From TMED27 sp050633165 (GTDB lineage Bacteria; Pseudomonadota; Alphaproteobacteria; Micavibrionales; Micavibrionaceae), in assembly GCA_050633165.1 (NCBI GenBank), contig JBOEFZ010000033.1:1-23152 (forward strand): a DNA stretch of 23,152 bases, read 5' to 3'. Both the position numbers and the translations under genes were made by a program. Of this stretch, positions 7,901-15,116 are shown piece after piece. Positions within the stretch are counted from its first letter, which is position 1; each line of letters starts with the position of its first letter. The notes beneath the pieces were generated by a model, which was not told where the DNA came from, did no database searches, and saw only the letters and a program-made list of their open reading frames with translations.

Positions 7901-8020
7901 TTATGAATTGGACAGGTCTGCAAATTGCCGTTTCTTCAAAAATACTCCTCATGTACCATATGTACACTGCGTCGCATTTTTGAAGAAGCCGACAATTTTC
8001 GACGGCTGTCGAATTCATAA
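7901..8020 (+). repeat. Dispersed intergenic hairpin, copy C (motA-motB)
   Basis: A 120-bp inverted repeat beginning at the base after the motA stop. Outer arms TTATGAATTgGACAG (7901-7915) and CTGTCGAATTCATAA (8006-8020) differ by one position. A perfect inner stem pairs TTCTTCAAAAAT (7932-7943) with ATTTTTGAAGAA (7976-7987), and a GTAC-catat-GTAC apex lies between. It is the best-preserved of the three copies. It ends 26 bp before the motB start and leaves the motB ribosome-binding site outside the structure. In mRNA it should fold into a long hairpin between two genes whose products assemble together. Confidence 0.85.
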
Positions 8021-8045
8021 TTTAAAGGATTACTAGGAGTTTTTT

Positions 8046-9212
8046 GTGGCGGACGATGAGAGTGGCGGCGAACAGCCGATAGTCATTAAAAAGATTGTAA
8101 AAGGCGGCGGGCATCATGGTGGTGCGTGGAAGGTTGCCTATGCCGATTTCGTGACGGCGATGATGGCGTTCTTTTTGTTGATGTGGCTGCTCAATGCGAC
8201 GACGGAGGAGCAGAAGAACGCGATTTCCAATTATTTTGACCCGAGCGCGCCGAAAGTTTCGGATAGCGTGAGTGGTGCGGGCGGTGTTATGGGCGGGACG
8301 AGCCTTGCGACCGAGGGGGCGATGGTCTCCAATGTGCAGCCGATTACGCAGCCTACGCCGACGGGGACGAGCGGTAGTGCGATGAATTCTTCGCATTCAA
8401 CGAATGAGGGGAGCAAGGCGAAGCAGGAAGATGTGGAGGTGTCTGAAGATGACGTAGAGGCCGCGGCGCAGCGAGCGATTGAGCAAGCCGAGGAAGAGAT
8501 CAAGCAAGAAGAGGAGCAGAAGTTAGAGGAGATTAAAGACGCGATTGAAGAGGCGGTGGCGAGCAATCCTGCGCTGAAGGAATTGGCGGAGAATTTGATT
8601 GTTGAAATGACGCCGGAGGGGTTGCGGATTCAGGTGGTGGATGCCGAAGGACGGGCAATGTTCCCGTCCGGTTCGGCGCGGATGTATCAAAAGACCAAGG
8701 CGCTTATGCAACAAATGGCGAAAATTATCGAGGGCGTGCCGAATGAGGTTTCCATTCGCGGGCATACGGATGGGACGCCCTATGGTAAGGGTGCGAGCTA
8801 TACTAACTGGGACCTTTCGAGCGATCGGGCGAATTCCTCTCGCCGTATGCTCGAGGAGGGTGGTATTCCGGCGGGGCGCATTAATAATGTTGTGGGTAAG
8901 GCGGATACGGAGCATCTTTTGCCCGATGATCCGACCAATGCGCGGAATCGGCGGATTAGTATTGTGCTGCTTAAGGAAGAGATTACCGATCCTGACGCGT
9001 TGAAGAAGAAGGCCGAGGCGCGCGCGAAGAAGAAGGCGAATGCGGCGAAGGCTAAGGCTATGCCCGAGAAAGGTGCACCGAAATTACCGTCGAAGAATGA
9101 TCTGCCGAAATTTCCGTTGGAACGTAAGGGCGGCGCTTCCGATACACCTTCTATCCCCGTGCCGGAAAGTCAGGATTTCGAGCGGAGTGAAGGGGATGTT
9201 AGTTTTCCTTGA
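8046..9212 (+). CDS. motB: Flagellar motor stator protein MotB
   Basis: Partner of MotA that anchors the stator to peptidoglycan. The 388-residue protein has a short cytoplasmic N-terminus and one membrane segment (about 31-50) with the proton-carrying Asp34 in VAYADFVTAMMAFF. A long periplasmic linker follows: Ser/Thr-rich at 65-120, then a strongly acidic Glu-rich helix at 125-170. The OmpA-type peptidoglycan-binding domain is at about 195-320 (IRGHTDGTPYG, NWDLSSDRANS, NARNRRISIVLL). A Lys/Ala- then Pro-rich tail of about 70 residues extends beyond that domain. The GTG start at 8046 is supported by AGGAG at 8035-8039. The DUF6898-like gene follows 12 bp after the stop. Confidence 0.95.
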   Translation: MADDESGGEQPIVIKKIVKGGGHHGGAWKVAYADFVTAMMAFFLLMWLLNATTEEQKNAISNYFDPSAPKVSDSVSGAGGVMGGTSLATEGAMVSNVQPITQPTPTGTSGSAMNSSHSTNEGSKAKQEDVEVSEDDVEAAAQRAIEQAEEEIKQEEEQKLEEIKDAIEEAVASNPALKELAENLIVEMTPEGLRIQVVDAEGRAMFPSGSARMYQKTKALMQQMAKIIEGVPNEVSIRGHTDGTPYGKGASYTNWDLSSDRANSSRRMLEEGGIPAGRINNVVGKADTEHLLPDDPTNARNRRISIVLLKEEITDPDALKKKAEARAKKKANAAKAKAMPEKGAPKLPSKNDLPKFPLERKGGASDTPSIPVPESQDFERSEGDVSFP

Positions 9213-9224
9213 GGGAGTGAATGT

Positions 9225-9428
9225 ATGAGCAAGGAAATATTAGCGGGGCGGGAGGTTATACTCGAATTTCATCCGATTGGGGCGTATGTGAAGGTGAGTG
9301 CGATGGATGTGGCGAGCTTGACCGAAATTTCTATTCAAGGGCCTGCGAATGCATCGGAGCAGGTGTTGAAGAATAATGCGTTGAAGCGGTTGGAATATGT
9401 TTTGCGAAAGAAGGGCTTGATATCTTAG
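9225..9428 (+). CDS. Small DUF6898-like protein
   Basis: A 67-residue protein with no membrane segment or signal peptide. The pattern EVILEFHPIGAYVKVSAMD...TEISIQGP...LKNNALKRLEYVLRKKG resembles a small, uncharacterised family common in alphaproteobacteria, which I recall as DUF6898; that assignment is from memory. It starts 12 bp after motB with a GGGAG at 9211-9216 and looks co-transcribed with it. Its C-terminal helix is basic. Function is unknown. Its place at the motB-rpiB junction may be ordinary alphaproteobacterial synteny rather than a motility role. Confidence 0.75.
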   Translation: MSKEILAGREVILEFHPIGAYVKVSAMDVASLTEISIQGPANASEQVLKNNALKRLEYVLRKKGLIS

Positions 9429-9453
9429 GGCGCAAGGCACTATATATTGTGCC

Positions 9454-9885
9454 ATGAGTGATGATAAGCGGATAGCGATAGCGTGTGATCATGGTGGCTT
9501 TGACCTTAAGGAAGAGGTCAAGGCGCGGTTTTCTTCGTATGAATGGTTGGATTTGGGGTGTGATGGTGCGGATTCTGTTGATTATCCCGATTATGGTGCG
9601 AAGCTGGCGGATGCTATTGCGGCGGGAGATGCGCCGCGCGGGATATTGATTTGCGGGACGGGGATCGGGATTTCGATTGCGGCGAACCGGAATAAGGCTG
9701 TGCGGTGTGGGCTGTGTACGGATACGACGATGGCGCGGTTAACGCGGGCGCATAATGATGCGAATGTTTTGGCGCTCGGGGCGCGGATTGTGGGTGTTGA
9801 GGCGGCGATGGATATTGTCGAGACATTTTTGAATACGGAGTTTGAAGGCGGACGGCATCAAAGACGGGTGGATAAGTTGAAATAA
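9454..9885 (+). CDS. rpiB: Ribose-5-phosphate isomerase B
   Basis: Interconverts ribose-5-phosphate and ribulose-5-phosphate in the pentose phosphate pathway. The 143-residue protein has the RpiB/LacAB fold signatures: ACDHGGFDLK (10-19), the catalytic cysteine region ICGTGIGISIAANR (Cys67), and RAHNDANVLALGARI with His100. Length is normal. The start has no Shine-Dalgarno sequence. It is directly preceded by GGCAC-tatatatt-GTGCC (9436-9453), which could supply a -10 element for a leaderless transcript. The product feeds the ribose-5-phosphate/ribulose-5-phosphate pool; ribulose-5-phosphate is a riboflavin precursor, made downstream by the rib genes. Confidence 0.95.
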   Translation: MSDDKRIAIACDHGGFDLKEEVKARFSSYEWLDLGCDGADSVDYPDYGAKLADAIAAGDAPRGILICGTGIGISIAANRNKAVRCGLCTDTTMARLTRAHNDANVLALGARIVGVEAAMDIVETFLNTEFEGGRHQRRVDKLK

Positions 9886-9887
9886 TT

Positions 9888-9968
9888 TACGCGGAGGAGC
9901 GGGGTTTCGGAGTTTTTTAGTTTTATATTTTTAAATATTAAAACTCCGTTCCTCTGATACTCCGCGTA
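9888..9968. repeat. 81-bp inverted repeat between rpiB and glyA
   Basis: Paired blocks are TACGCGGAG (9888-9896) with CTCCGCGTA (9960-9968), and CGGAGTTTT (9908-9916) with AAAACTCCG (9940-9948). They are separated by unmatched internal loops, and the centre is A/T-rich with further self-complementarity. It starts 2 bp after the rpiB stop and ends 23 bp before the glyA ATG, just upstream of the glyA ribosome-binding site. There is no terminal T-run, so it is not a standard terminator. It could be an operator, an RNA control element or a repeat. Confidence 0.7.
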
Positions 9969-9991
9969 TATATAGGAAAGGAAAAAATAAA

Positions 9992-11308
9992 ATGAGCAAT
10001 GCAGTAGTAAAGGAAGAAGCGATGAGTGACGTTGAAGGTTTTTTTGTGAATGATTTGGCGGTGGTTGATGCCGAGATTAAAGAAGCGGTTGATAATGAGC
10101 TGAACCGTCAGCAAACGCAGATTGAGTTGATTGCGTCCGAGAATATTACGTCGAAAGCCGTGATTGATGCGCAGGGAACTGTGTTTACGAATAAATATGC
10201 CGAAGGCTATCCTGGTCGCCGTTATTACGGCGGGTGTGAGTTTGCCGATGTTGTCGAAAATCTGGCGCGGAATCGGGCGAAGGAATTGTTTGGTGCGAAA
10301 TACGCGAATGTGCAGCCAAACTCAGGCTCGCAGGCGAACCAAGGGGTTTATACTGCGCTGCTTCAACCTGGTGATACGATTTTGGGGATGAGTTTGGCGG
10401 CGGGTGGTCATTTGACCCATGGTGCGGCGCCTAATCAATCCGGTAAGTGGTTCAATGCGGTTCAATATGGTGTTCGGAAAAGCGATAATCTGCTTGATTA
10501 TGATGAGGTTGAGCGCCTTGCAAAAGAGCATAAGCCGAAGATGATTGTGGCGGGTGCGTCGGCTTATCCGCGTCAGATTGACTTTGCACGCTTCCGCGAG
10601 ATTGCGGATAGTGTGGGCGCTTATTTGCTGGTTGATATGGCGCATTATGCGGGTTTGATTGCGGGTGGTTCTTATGATTCTCCTGTGCCGCATGCGCATG
10701 TGACCACGACGACGACGCATAAGACTTTGCGTGGGCCGCGTGGCGGGATGATTTTGACCAATGATCTGGATATCTTTAAGAAGATCAATTCGGCGATTTT
10801 TCCGGGCATTCAGGGCGGGCCGTTGATGCATGTTATTGCGGGTAAGGCGGTTGCTTATAAAGAAGCGTTGAAGCCGGAGTTTAAAGATTATGCGAAGGCG
10901 ATTGTTGATAATGCGCGTATTTTGGCGGAAACGTTGAAGAATGGCGGGGCGGATATTGTTTCTGGTGGAACAGACTCGCATATCGTTCTTGTTGATCTTC
11001 GTCCGAAAGGTTTGACGGGTAAGGATACGGAAGAGGCGTTGGAGCGTGCGGGGATGACCTGTAACAAAAACGCGGTTCCGTTTGACCCCGAGCCGCCGAT
11101 GGTGACATCCGGTGTACGTCTTGGGACGCCTGCGGCGACGACACGCGGCTTTGGTCCGGCGGAGTGGAAGCTGGTTGGTGAGTATATGATTGAAGTGCTT
11201 GATGGCTTGAAAGCCAATGGCGTTGAAGGTAATGGCGAGGTTGAGGCCGCGGTTAAGGCTAAGGTTGAGGCCTTGTGTGCTAGATTCCCTATCTACCCCA
11301 CTTTGTAG
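9992..11308 (+). CDS. glyA: Serine hydroxymethyltransferase
   Basis: PLP enzyme converting serine and tetrahydrofolate to glycine and methylene-tetrahydrofolate. The 438-residue protein contains the PLP lysine in TTTTTHKTLRGPRGG (Lys244), the IASENI motif near residue 45, YAEGYPGRRYYGG, and the C-terminal VRLGTPAATTRGF. ATG 9992 is preceded by AGGAAAGGA (9974-9982). A second in-frame ATG at 10022 has AAGGAAG just before it and would remove ten residues, so the exact start is uncertain. It heads a close-packed run into nrdR, whose ribosome-binding site overlaps the glyA stop codon. Confidence 0.95.
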   Translation: MSNAVVKEEAMSDVEGFFVNDLAVVDAEIKEAVDNELNRQQTQIELIASENITSKAVIDAQGTVFTNKYAEGYPGRRYYGGCEFADVVENLARNRAKELFGAKYANVQPNSGSQANQGVYTALLQPGDTILGMSLAAGGHLTHGAAPNQSGKWFNAVQYGVRKSDNLLDYDEVERLAKEHKPKMIVAGASAYPRQIDFARFREIADSVGAYLLVDMAHYAGLIAGGSYDSPVPHAHVTTTTTHKTLRGPRGGMILTNDLDIFKKINSAIFPGIQGGPLMHVIAGKAVAYKEALKPEFKDYAKAIVDNARILAETLKNGGADIVSGGTDSHIVLVDLRPKGLTGKDTEEALERAGMTCNKNAVPFDPEPPMVTSGVRLGTPAATTRGFGPAEWKLVGEYMIEVLDGLKANGVEGNGEVEAAVKAKVEALCARFPIYPTL

Positions 11309-11317
11309 GAGTAAGCT

Positions 11318-11785
11318 ATGAAATGTCCCTTTTGTGGACATGAAGAGACGCAGGTGAAGGATTCGCGTCCGGCGGAGGATCATTCGGCGATCCGGCGGCG
11401 GCGTGAATGCCCTAGCTGTGAGCAGCGTTTTACCTCGTTCGAGCGGGTGCAGCTCAGGGAGATGACTGTTCTTAAGGAAGGTGGGCGGAAGCAGCCTTTT
11501 GACCGTGATAAGGTCATTAAATCCATGCAGATTGCTTTGCAAAAGCGCCCTGTTGAGCTGGACGTGATTGAGAAGGCAGCGAGTGAGATTGTTCGTAATC
11601 TCGAGGCGCGGGGTGAGGCGGAGATTAAGTCCGGCTTGATTGGTGAAGAGGTGATGAAGGTTATGCCGGATTTGGATACGATTGGGTATATCCGTTATGC
11701 CTCTGTTTACAAGGATTTCCGTGAGCCGAGCGATTTCAATGCGTTCGTGGAAGATATCAAGAAAATTCAGGCAAAAGGGCGCTAA
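11318..11785 (+). CDS. nrdR: Transcriptional repressor NrdR
   Basis: ATP/dATP-sensing repressor of ribonucleotide reductase genes. It has 155 residues. The N-terminal zinc ribbon has Cys3, Cys6, Cys31 and Cys34 (CPFC...CPSC). The ATP-cone follows from about residue 47 (MTVLKEGGRKQPFDRDKVIKSM) to 140. TAGGAG at 11306-11311 serves as both the glyA stop and the nrdR ribosome-binding site. The nrdR stop overlaps the ribD start by one base (TAATG). glyA-nrdR-ribD is a common alphaproteobacterial arrangement. Confidence 0.97.
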   Translation: MKCPFCGHEETQVKDSRPAEDHSAIRRRRECPSCEQRFTSFERVQLREMTVLKEGGRKQPFDRDKVIKSMQIALQKRPVELDVIEKAASEIVRNLEARGEAEIKSGLIGEEVMKVMPDLDTIGYIRYASVYKDFREPSDFNAFVEDIKKIQAKGR

Positions 11786-12843
11786 TGCTTAGTGTCGACG
11801 AAGCTTATATGAAGATGGCGCTAGCGGTGGCGTCGGACGGGGTGGGGCGTGTTTGGCCTAATCCGGCGGTTGGTTGCGTTATTGTGAATGATGGTGTTGT
11901 TGTCGGGCGTGGGCGGACGGCGGATGGGGGACGGCCACATGCGGAGGCGGCGGCGCTTGAGATGGCGGGCGCGCGGGCGAAGGGGGCGGATGTTTATGTT
12001 ACGCTTGAGCCGTGTGCGGAGCGTGGGCGTGATGAATCTTGTTGTGATAAGTTGATTGCGGCGCAAGTCGGGCGGGTCATTGTGGCGTGTCATGACCCTA
12101 ATCCTGTTGTTTGTACTAAGGGCATTGCAAAGCTAGAGGCTGCGGGCATTCAGGTTGATTTTGGTGTGTGTGAGGAGGAGGCGATTGCGGCGCATCAGGG
12201 GTTCTTTTTGCGGGTCACGGACAACCGTCCATTTGTGTGCTTGAAGCAAGCGGTGTCGCATGATGGGATGATTGCGGCGGGGAAAGGGGAGCGGACGCAG
12301 ATTAGCGGGCATGATGCGCAGGTCTATGTGCATACGCTGCGATCAACCTATGATGCCATTGCGGTCGGGGTGAATACGGTTTTGGTGGATGATCCGATGT
12401 TGAATGTGCGGCTCGCGGGGGAGGAGCACTCGATTGTACGGGTGGTGTTTGATAGTGATTTGCGTACGCCGGTGGGTAGTCGGTTGGTGCAGACTGCACG
12501 GGATGAGGCGGTTTGGGTGGTTTATAAGAGTGCGCCCACGGCGGCGTGTGATGCGCTTGAAGATGCGGGTGTAAAGCTTATTCAGAGCGGTGGGTGCGTT
12601 CGTTCGGCGCTTCATGCGTTGGCGGAGGCAGGGCTGACGCGGTTGCTTGTGGAGGGCGGGGCGCGGCTGCATCATTCGTTTGTGCAAAGCGGCATGTATG
12701 ACGAGGTGCAGATCATTAAATCGCCACGCGTTCTTGGTGAACAGGGTGTGCGTGCGGCGGAGATGCTGTTTGATGTGTTGGATTTAAAAGAAACGCATGC
12801 TTTGGGTGAGGATTTGCTAGAAGTTTATACCAAAAGCGGCTAA
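11785..12843 (+). CDS. ribD: Bifunctional riboflavin biosynthesis deaminase/reductase RibD
   Basis: Carries out the second and third steps after GTP ring opening: deamination of the pyrimidine, then NADPH reduction of the ribosyl side chain. The 352-residue protein has the N-terminal zinc deaminase domain (His52-Ala-Glu54; Cys77 and Cys86 in LEPCAERGRDESCC) and a C-terminal reductase domain (VGVNTVLVDDPMLNVR, LVEGGARLHHSF). The segment after LEPC reads AERGRDES, where most homologues have a His and TPP, a mild departure within the loop. Its start overlaps the nrdR stop by one base, implying translational coupling. No FMN riboswitch is visible, as expected for an internal operon position. Confidence 0.95.
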   Translation: MLSVDEAYMKMALAVASDGVGRVWPNPAVGCVIVNDGVVVGRGRTADGGRPHAEAAALEMAGARAKGADVYVTLEPCAERGRDESCCDKLIAAQVGRVIVACHDPNPVVCTKGIAKLEAAGIQVDFGVCEEEAIAAHQGFFLRVTDNRPFVCLKQAVSHDGMIAAGKGERTQISGHDAQVYVHTLRSTYDAIAVGVNTVLVDDPMLNVRLAGEEHSIVRVVFDSDLRTPVGSRLVQTARDEAVWVVYKSAPTAACDALEDAGVKLIQSGGCVRSALHALAEAGLTRLLVEGGARLHHSFVQSGMYDEVQIIKSPRVLGEQGVRAAEMLFDVLDLKETHALGEDLLEVYTKSG

Positions 12844-12902
12844 TTAATATGCGTCATTGCATGGTTCATCCATGTTATGGCGATGATGGTATAGGAAACG
12901 AA

Positions 12903-13493
12903 ATGTTCACAGGATTAATTCAGGATATTGGGATTGTGCGCTCCATTGATAAAAATGGGGATTGGCGGATTGTTATTCAAACCGGCATGGATATGGCGCG
13001 GCATGCGATTGGTGCGTCGATTGCGTGTTGTGGCTGTTGTCTTACGGTGGTGGCGAAGGGGGATGACTGGTTTGCGGCGGACGTATCGCAGGAAAGCCTG
13101 TCCAAGACGAATATCGGGAATTGGGATGTCGGGACGCGGATTAACCTTGAGCCTTCGCTTTGCCTTGGGGATGAGATTGGCGGGCATATTGTATCGGGGC
13201 ATGTTGATGGTTTGGCGGAATTGATCGATGTCAAAGAAGATGCGGATAGTTATCGGTTATCTATTCGTGTGCCGGATGATTTTGCGGGATATGCGGCATC
13301 GAAGGGGTCGATTGCTCTGGATGGTGTTTCTTTGACGGTGAATGAGGTTGATGGCGATGTGTTCGGGGTGAATATTATTCCGCATACTTGGGAGCATACA
13401 AATCTATCGGATCGTAAGGTTGGGGATCGGTTGAATTTTGAGGTTGATATGTTGGCGCGGTATGTTGCGCGGCAATTAGAAGTAAGAGGTTAA
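12903..13493 (+). CDS. ribE: Riboflavin synthase, alpha-type
   Basis: Dismutates two molecules of 6,7-dimethyl-8-ribityllumazine to riboflavin and the pyrimidinedione. The 197-residue protein shows the tandem lumazine-binding repeats: the N-terminal one begins MFTGLIQDIG and has CCGCCLTVV; the second begins around IVSGHVDGLAEL and has IALDGVSLTVNEV. The frame is open upstream to 12849, but ATG 12903 has AGGA six bases before it and begins with the canonical MFTG, so it is chosen. It is followed one base later by ribH. Confidence 0.95.
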   Translation: MFTGLIQDIGIVRSIDKNGDWRIVIQTGMDMARHAIGASIACCGCCLTVVAKGDDWFAADVSQESLSKTNIGNWDVGTRINLEPSLCLGDEIGGHIVSGHVDGLAELIDVKEDADSYRLSIRVPDDFAGYAASKGSIALDGVSLTVNEVDGDVFGVNIIPHTWEHTNLSDRKVGDRLNFEVDMLARYVARQLEVRG

Positions 13494-13494
13494 T

Positions 13495-13929
13495 ATGAGC
13501 AAGAAAATAGCGGTTTTGGCGGGGCAGTGGCATGAAAAGGTTGTGGATTCAGCTGTGCAGTCTTTTATATCCGAGATGGGCGCGGGCTATGAGATTGATG
13601 TGATTAAGGTTCCGGGGGCGCTTGAGGTGCCATTGGCGGGGAAGGTTGCGTTTGAGCGGGGCTATGACGCCGCCGTTGGGATTGCGTTGGTGGTTGATGG
13701 CGGGATTTACCGGCATGAATTTGTGGCGCATACGGCGCTTCAGAGCATGTTGGATGTATCGATGGCGGCGGGCAAACCGTTCTTGTCTGTTGTGATATCA
13801 CCGCAAAAATTCCGTGAGGGAAATGCCGAGGATGAGGCGTGGTTTGCGGGTCATTTTGTGATTAAAGGGCAAGAAGCGGCGAATGCGTGTGCAGATATGC
13901 TTGATTTGTTGCCGAAAATCGGGTCTTAA
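13495..13929 (+). CDS. ribH: 6,7-dimethyl-8-ribityllumazine synthase, type II (RibH2)-like
   Basis: Condenses the pyrimidinedione with 3,4-dihydroxy-2-butanone 4-phosphate to make the riboflavin synthase substrate. The 144-residue sequence has the features I associate with Brucella/Mesorhizobium RibH2, a decameric type II enzyme: GQWHEKVVDSA near the N-terminus, VVDGGIYRHEFVA (67-79, catalytic His74), LSVVISPQKF, and HFVIKGQEAA. Type I enzymes usually have GxTxHF/YxxV and a GVLT...EQA segment, which are absent. AGAGG precedes the start; one base separates it from ribE. Assignment to lumazine synthase is firm; the type II subtype is from remembered family sequences. Confidence 0.9.
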   Translation: MSKKIAVLAGQWHEKVVDSAVQSFISEMGAGYEIDVIKVPGALEVPLAGKVAFERGYDAAVGIALVVDGGIYRHEFVAHTALQSMLDVSMAAGKPFLSVVISPQKFREGNAEDEAWFAGHFVIKGQEAANACADMLDLLPKIGS

Positions 13930-13936
13930 TACGCGC

Positions 13937-14395
13937 GTGATTAAGAAAGACTCTCCATCTCATGTAAAGGCTTATGCGGCGCGGCTTCTCGCAGTGCAGG
14001 CGTTTTATCAGGTTTCTCAAAATCGTAGCGCGATTAAAACGGTGTATCAAGAATATCTGGATCATCGTTTGAAAGCCGAGGAGGATGGGGAGGAGGCCGT
14101 GCAGCCGGATGCGAAATTGTTCAAATTGGTTTTGTATGGGACGCATGAACGGTTTGTTGAGCTGGAGTCTATTGTTTCGGCTAATCTTAAAAAAGATGCG
14201 AGCGATCGTGTTGTCGAGCCGTTATTGAAGGCGATTTTGATGTGTGCGGTGTTTGAGATCCTGGTGCAGGATTCCATTGATCCGCCGATTATCATCAATG
14301 ATTATCTTAATGTCGGGCATGCCTTTTACGAGAAGAATGAGGTCGCGTTGATTAATGGCGTGCTTGATTCGGTTGTGAAGTTGTTACGGGCGTAA
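13937..14395 (+). CDS. nusB: Transcription antitermination factor NusB
   Basis: RNA-binding NusB, which forms a complex with NusE (S10) on boxA in rRNA antitermination. The all-helical protein shows AAARLLAVQAFYQVSQ-like N-terminal sequence (here AYAARLLAVQAFYQV), and the C-terminal segment DPPIIINDYLNVGHAFYEKNEVALINGVLDSV typical of NusB. The frame is open back to 13883 inside ribH, but GTG 13937 gives the usual N-terminus (152 residues) eight bases after the ribH stop. The ribH-nusB pairing is widely conserved. A T-rich tract follows the stop, without a convincing strong stem. Confidence 0.93.
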   Translation: MIKKDSPSHVKAYAARLLAVQAFYQVSQNRSAIKTVYQEYLDHRLKAEEDGEEAVQPDAKLFKLVLYGTHERFVELESIVSANLKKDASDRVVEPLLKAILMCAVFEILVQDSIDPPIIINDYLNVGHAFYEKNEVALINGVLDSVVKLLRA

Positions 14396-14562
14396 TTTTG
14401 CGTTTGCGTGTTTTTCGCTGTTTTTTTTTGTTTTTATCTTTTAAATCAATGTTTTGCGTGGTGAATGATTCAATTTTATGGATCGTCAAGGCCTTCTTAA
14501 CCCTTTTCGCGTTACAATAGAATCATAGGGCTATCAGATACTTTTTTAGGGTTTAGATCGAT

Positions 14563-15042
14563 ATGAAATTACCAGTTATGATACTTGGCGCACTTGTGAT
14601 GCTCGCGGTTGGCGGGGCAGGCGGATATTTGTTTTTTCAAAACACGGCGGAGGCTTCGTTGAGTGAAGAGGAGCTTGAAAAGGTTGAGGCGAAAAAAGCC
14701 GAGAAGAAGAAGGAAAAAGAAGAGAAGAAGCATTATGAGTATGTGGAGCTTGATCCTCTGATGTTGCCGATTATTGATAAAAACGGTGTTAGTCAGGTTT
14801 TGAGCATGGTTGTGATGGTTGAGACAGCCGATCCGGTTGCGATCGAGAAGGTCGAGCCGAAATTAACGGATGCCTATATTCAAGAGCTTTATGGTGTTTT
14901 GAACGAACATGCGGCGTTGAAGGGTGGCGTGATCCAGATTGAATATATTAAGGCGAAGTTGAATAAGGTCAGCAAAAAGGTCGCGGGCGACGAGGTCGTG
15001 CATGATGTATTGTTGCAGGTTGTGCAGCAAAGGCCGCTTTAG
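14563..15042 (+). CDS. FliL-like flagellar basal-body protein
   Basis: A 159-residue protein with an N-terminal membrane anchor (about 5-26), a highly charged Glu/Lys segment (33-58) and a periplasmic domain (60-159) with YVELDPLMLPIIDKNG...LSMVVMVETADPVAIEKVEPKLTDAYIQELYGVL, matching the FliL family. FliL proteins associate with the MotA/MotB stator and affect torque and stator assembly. It lies about 5.8 kb from motAB and is not in a flagellar operon here, so the exact paralogue (FliL versus FliL-like) is uncertain. It has its own 167-bp upstream gap and ends at a bidirectional terminator. Confidence 0.85.
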   Translation: MKLPVMILGALVMLAVGGAGGYLFFQNTAEASLSEEELEKVEAKKAEKKKEKEEKKHYEYVELDPLMLPIIDKNGVSQVLSMVVMVETADPVAIEKVEPKLTDAYIQELYGVLNEHAALKGGVIQIEYIKAKLNKVSKKVAGDEVVHDVLLQVVQQRPL

Positions 15043-15048
15043 TGGGGT

Positions 15049-15116
15049 AGTGGGTCGTTATTAGTTGATAGCGGGTAGTTTTGGCTGCCCGCTTTTTGTT
15101 GTCTGCCCACTAATAA
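15049..15116. terminator. Nested bidirectional terminator between fliL-like gene and bamE
   Basis: The core hairpin GCGGGTAG (15071-15078) pairs with CTGCCCGC (15085-15092) and is followed by TTTTT (15093-15097). Outer complementary blocks AGTGGG (15049-15054)/CCCACT (15106-15111) and TTATTAG (15058-15064)/CTAATAA (15110-15116) surround it. It sits between two convergent genes, as expected for a shared terminator. Confidence 0.8.

Noticed and set aside
11700..11790. FMN riboswitch before ribD
   Set aside because: ribD overlaps nrdR by one base, leaving no room for an aptamer, and no RFN-like sequence is seen in the operon.
13883..13936. Upstream ATG for NusB inside ribH
   Set aside because: It adds a Cys-rich segment that is the ribH 3' end read in another frame; GTG 13937 fits NusB length.
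14396..14450. Possible terminator after nusB
   Set aside because: The tract is T-rich but the only stem I can draw is about three pairs, so I cannot support it.
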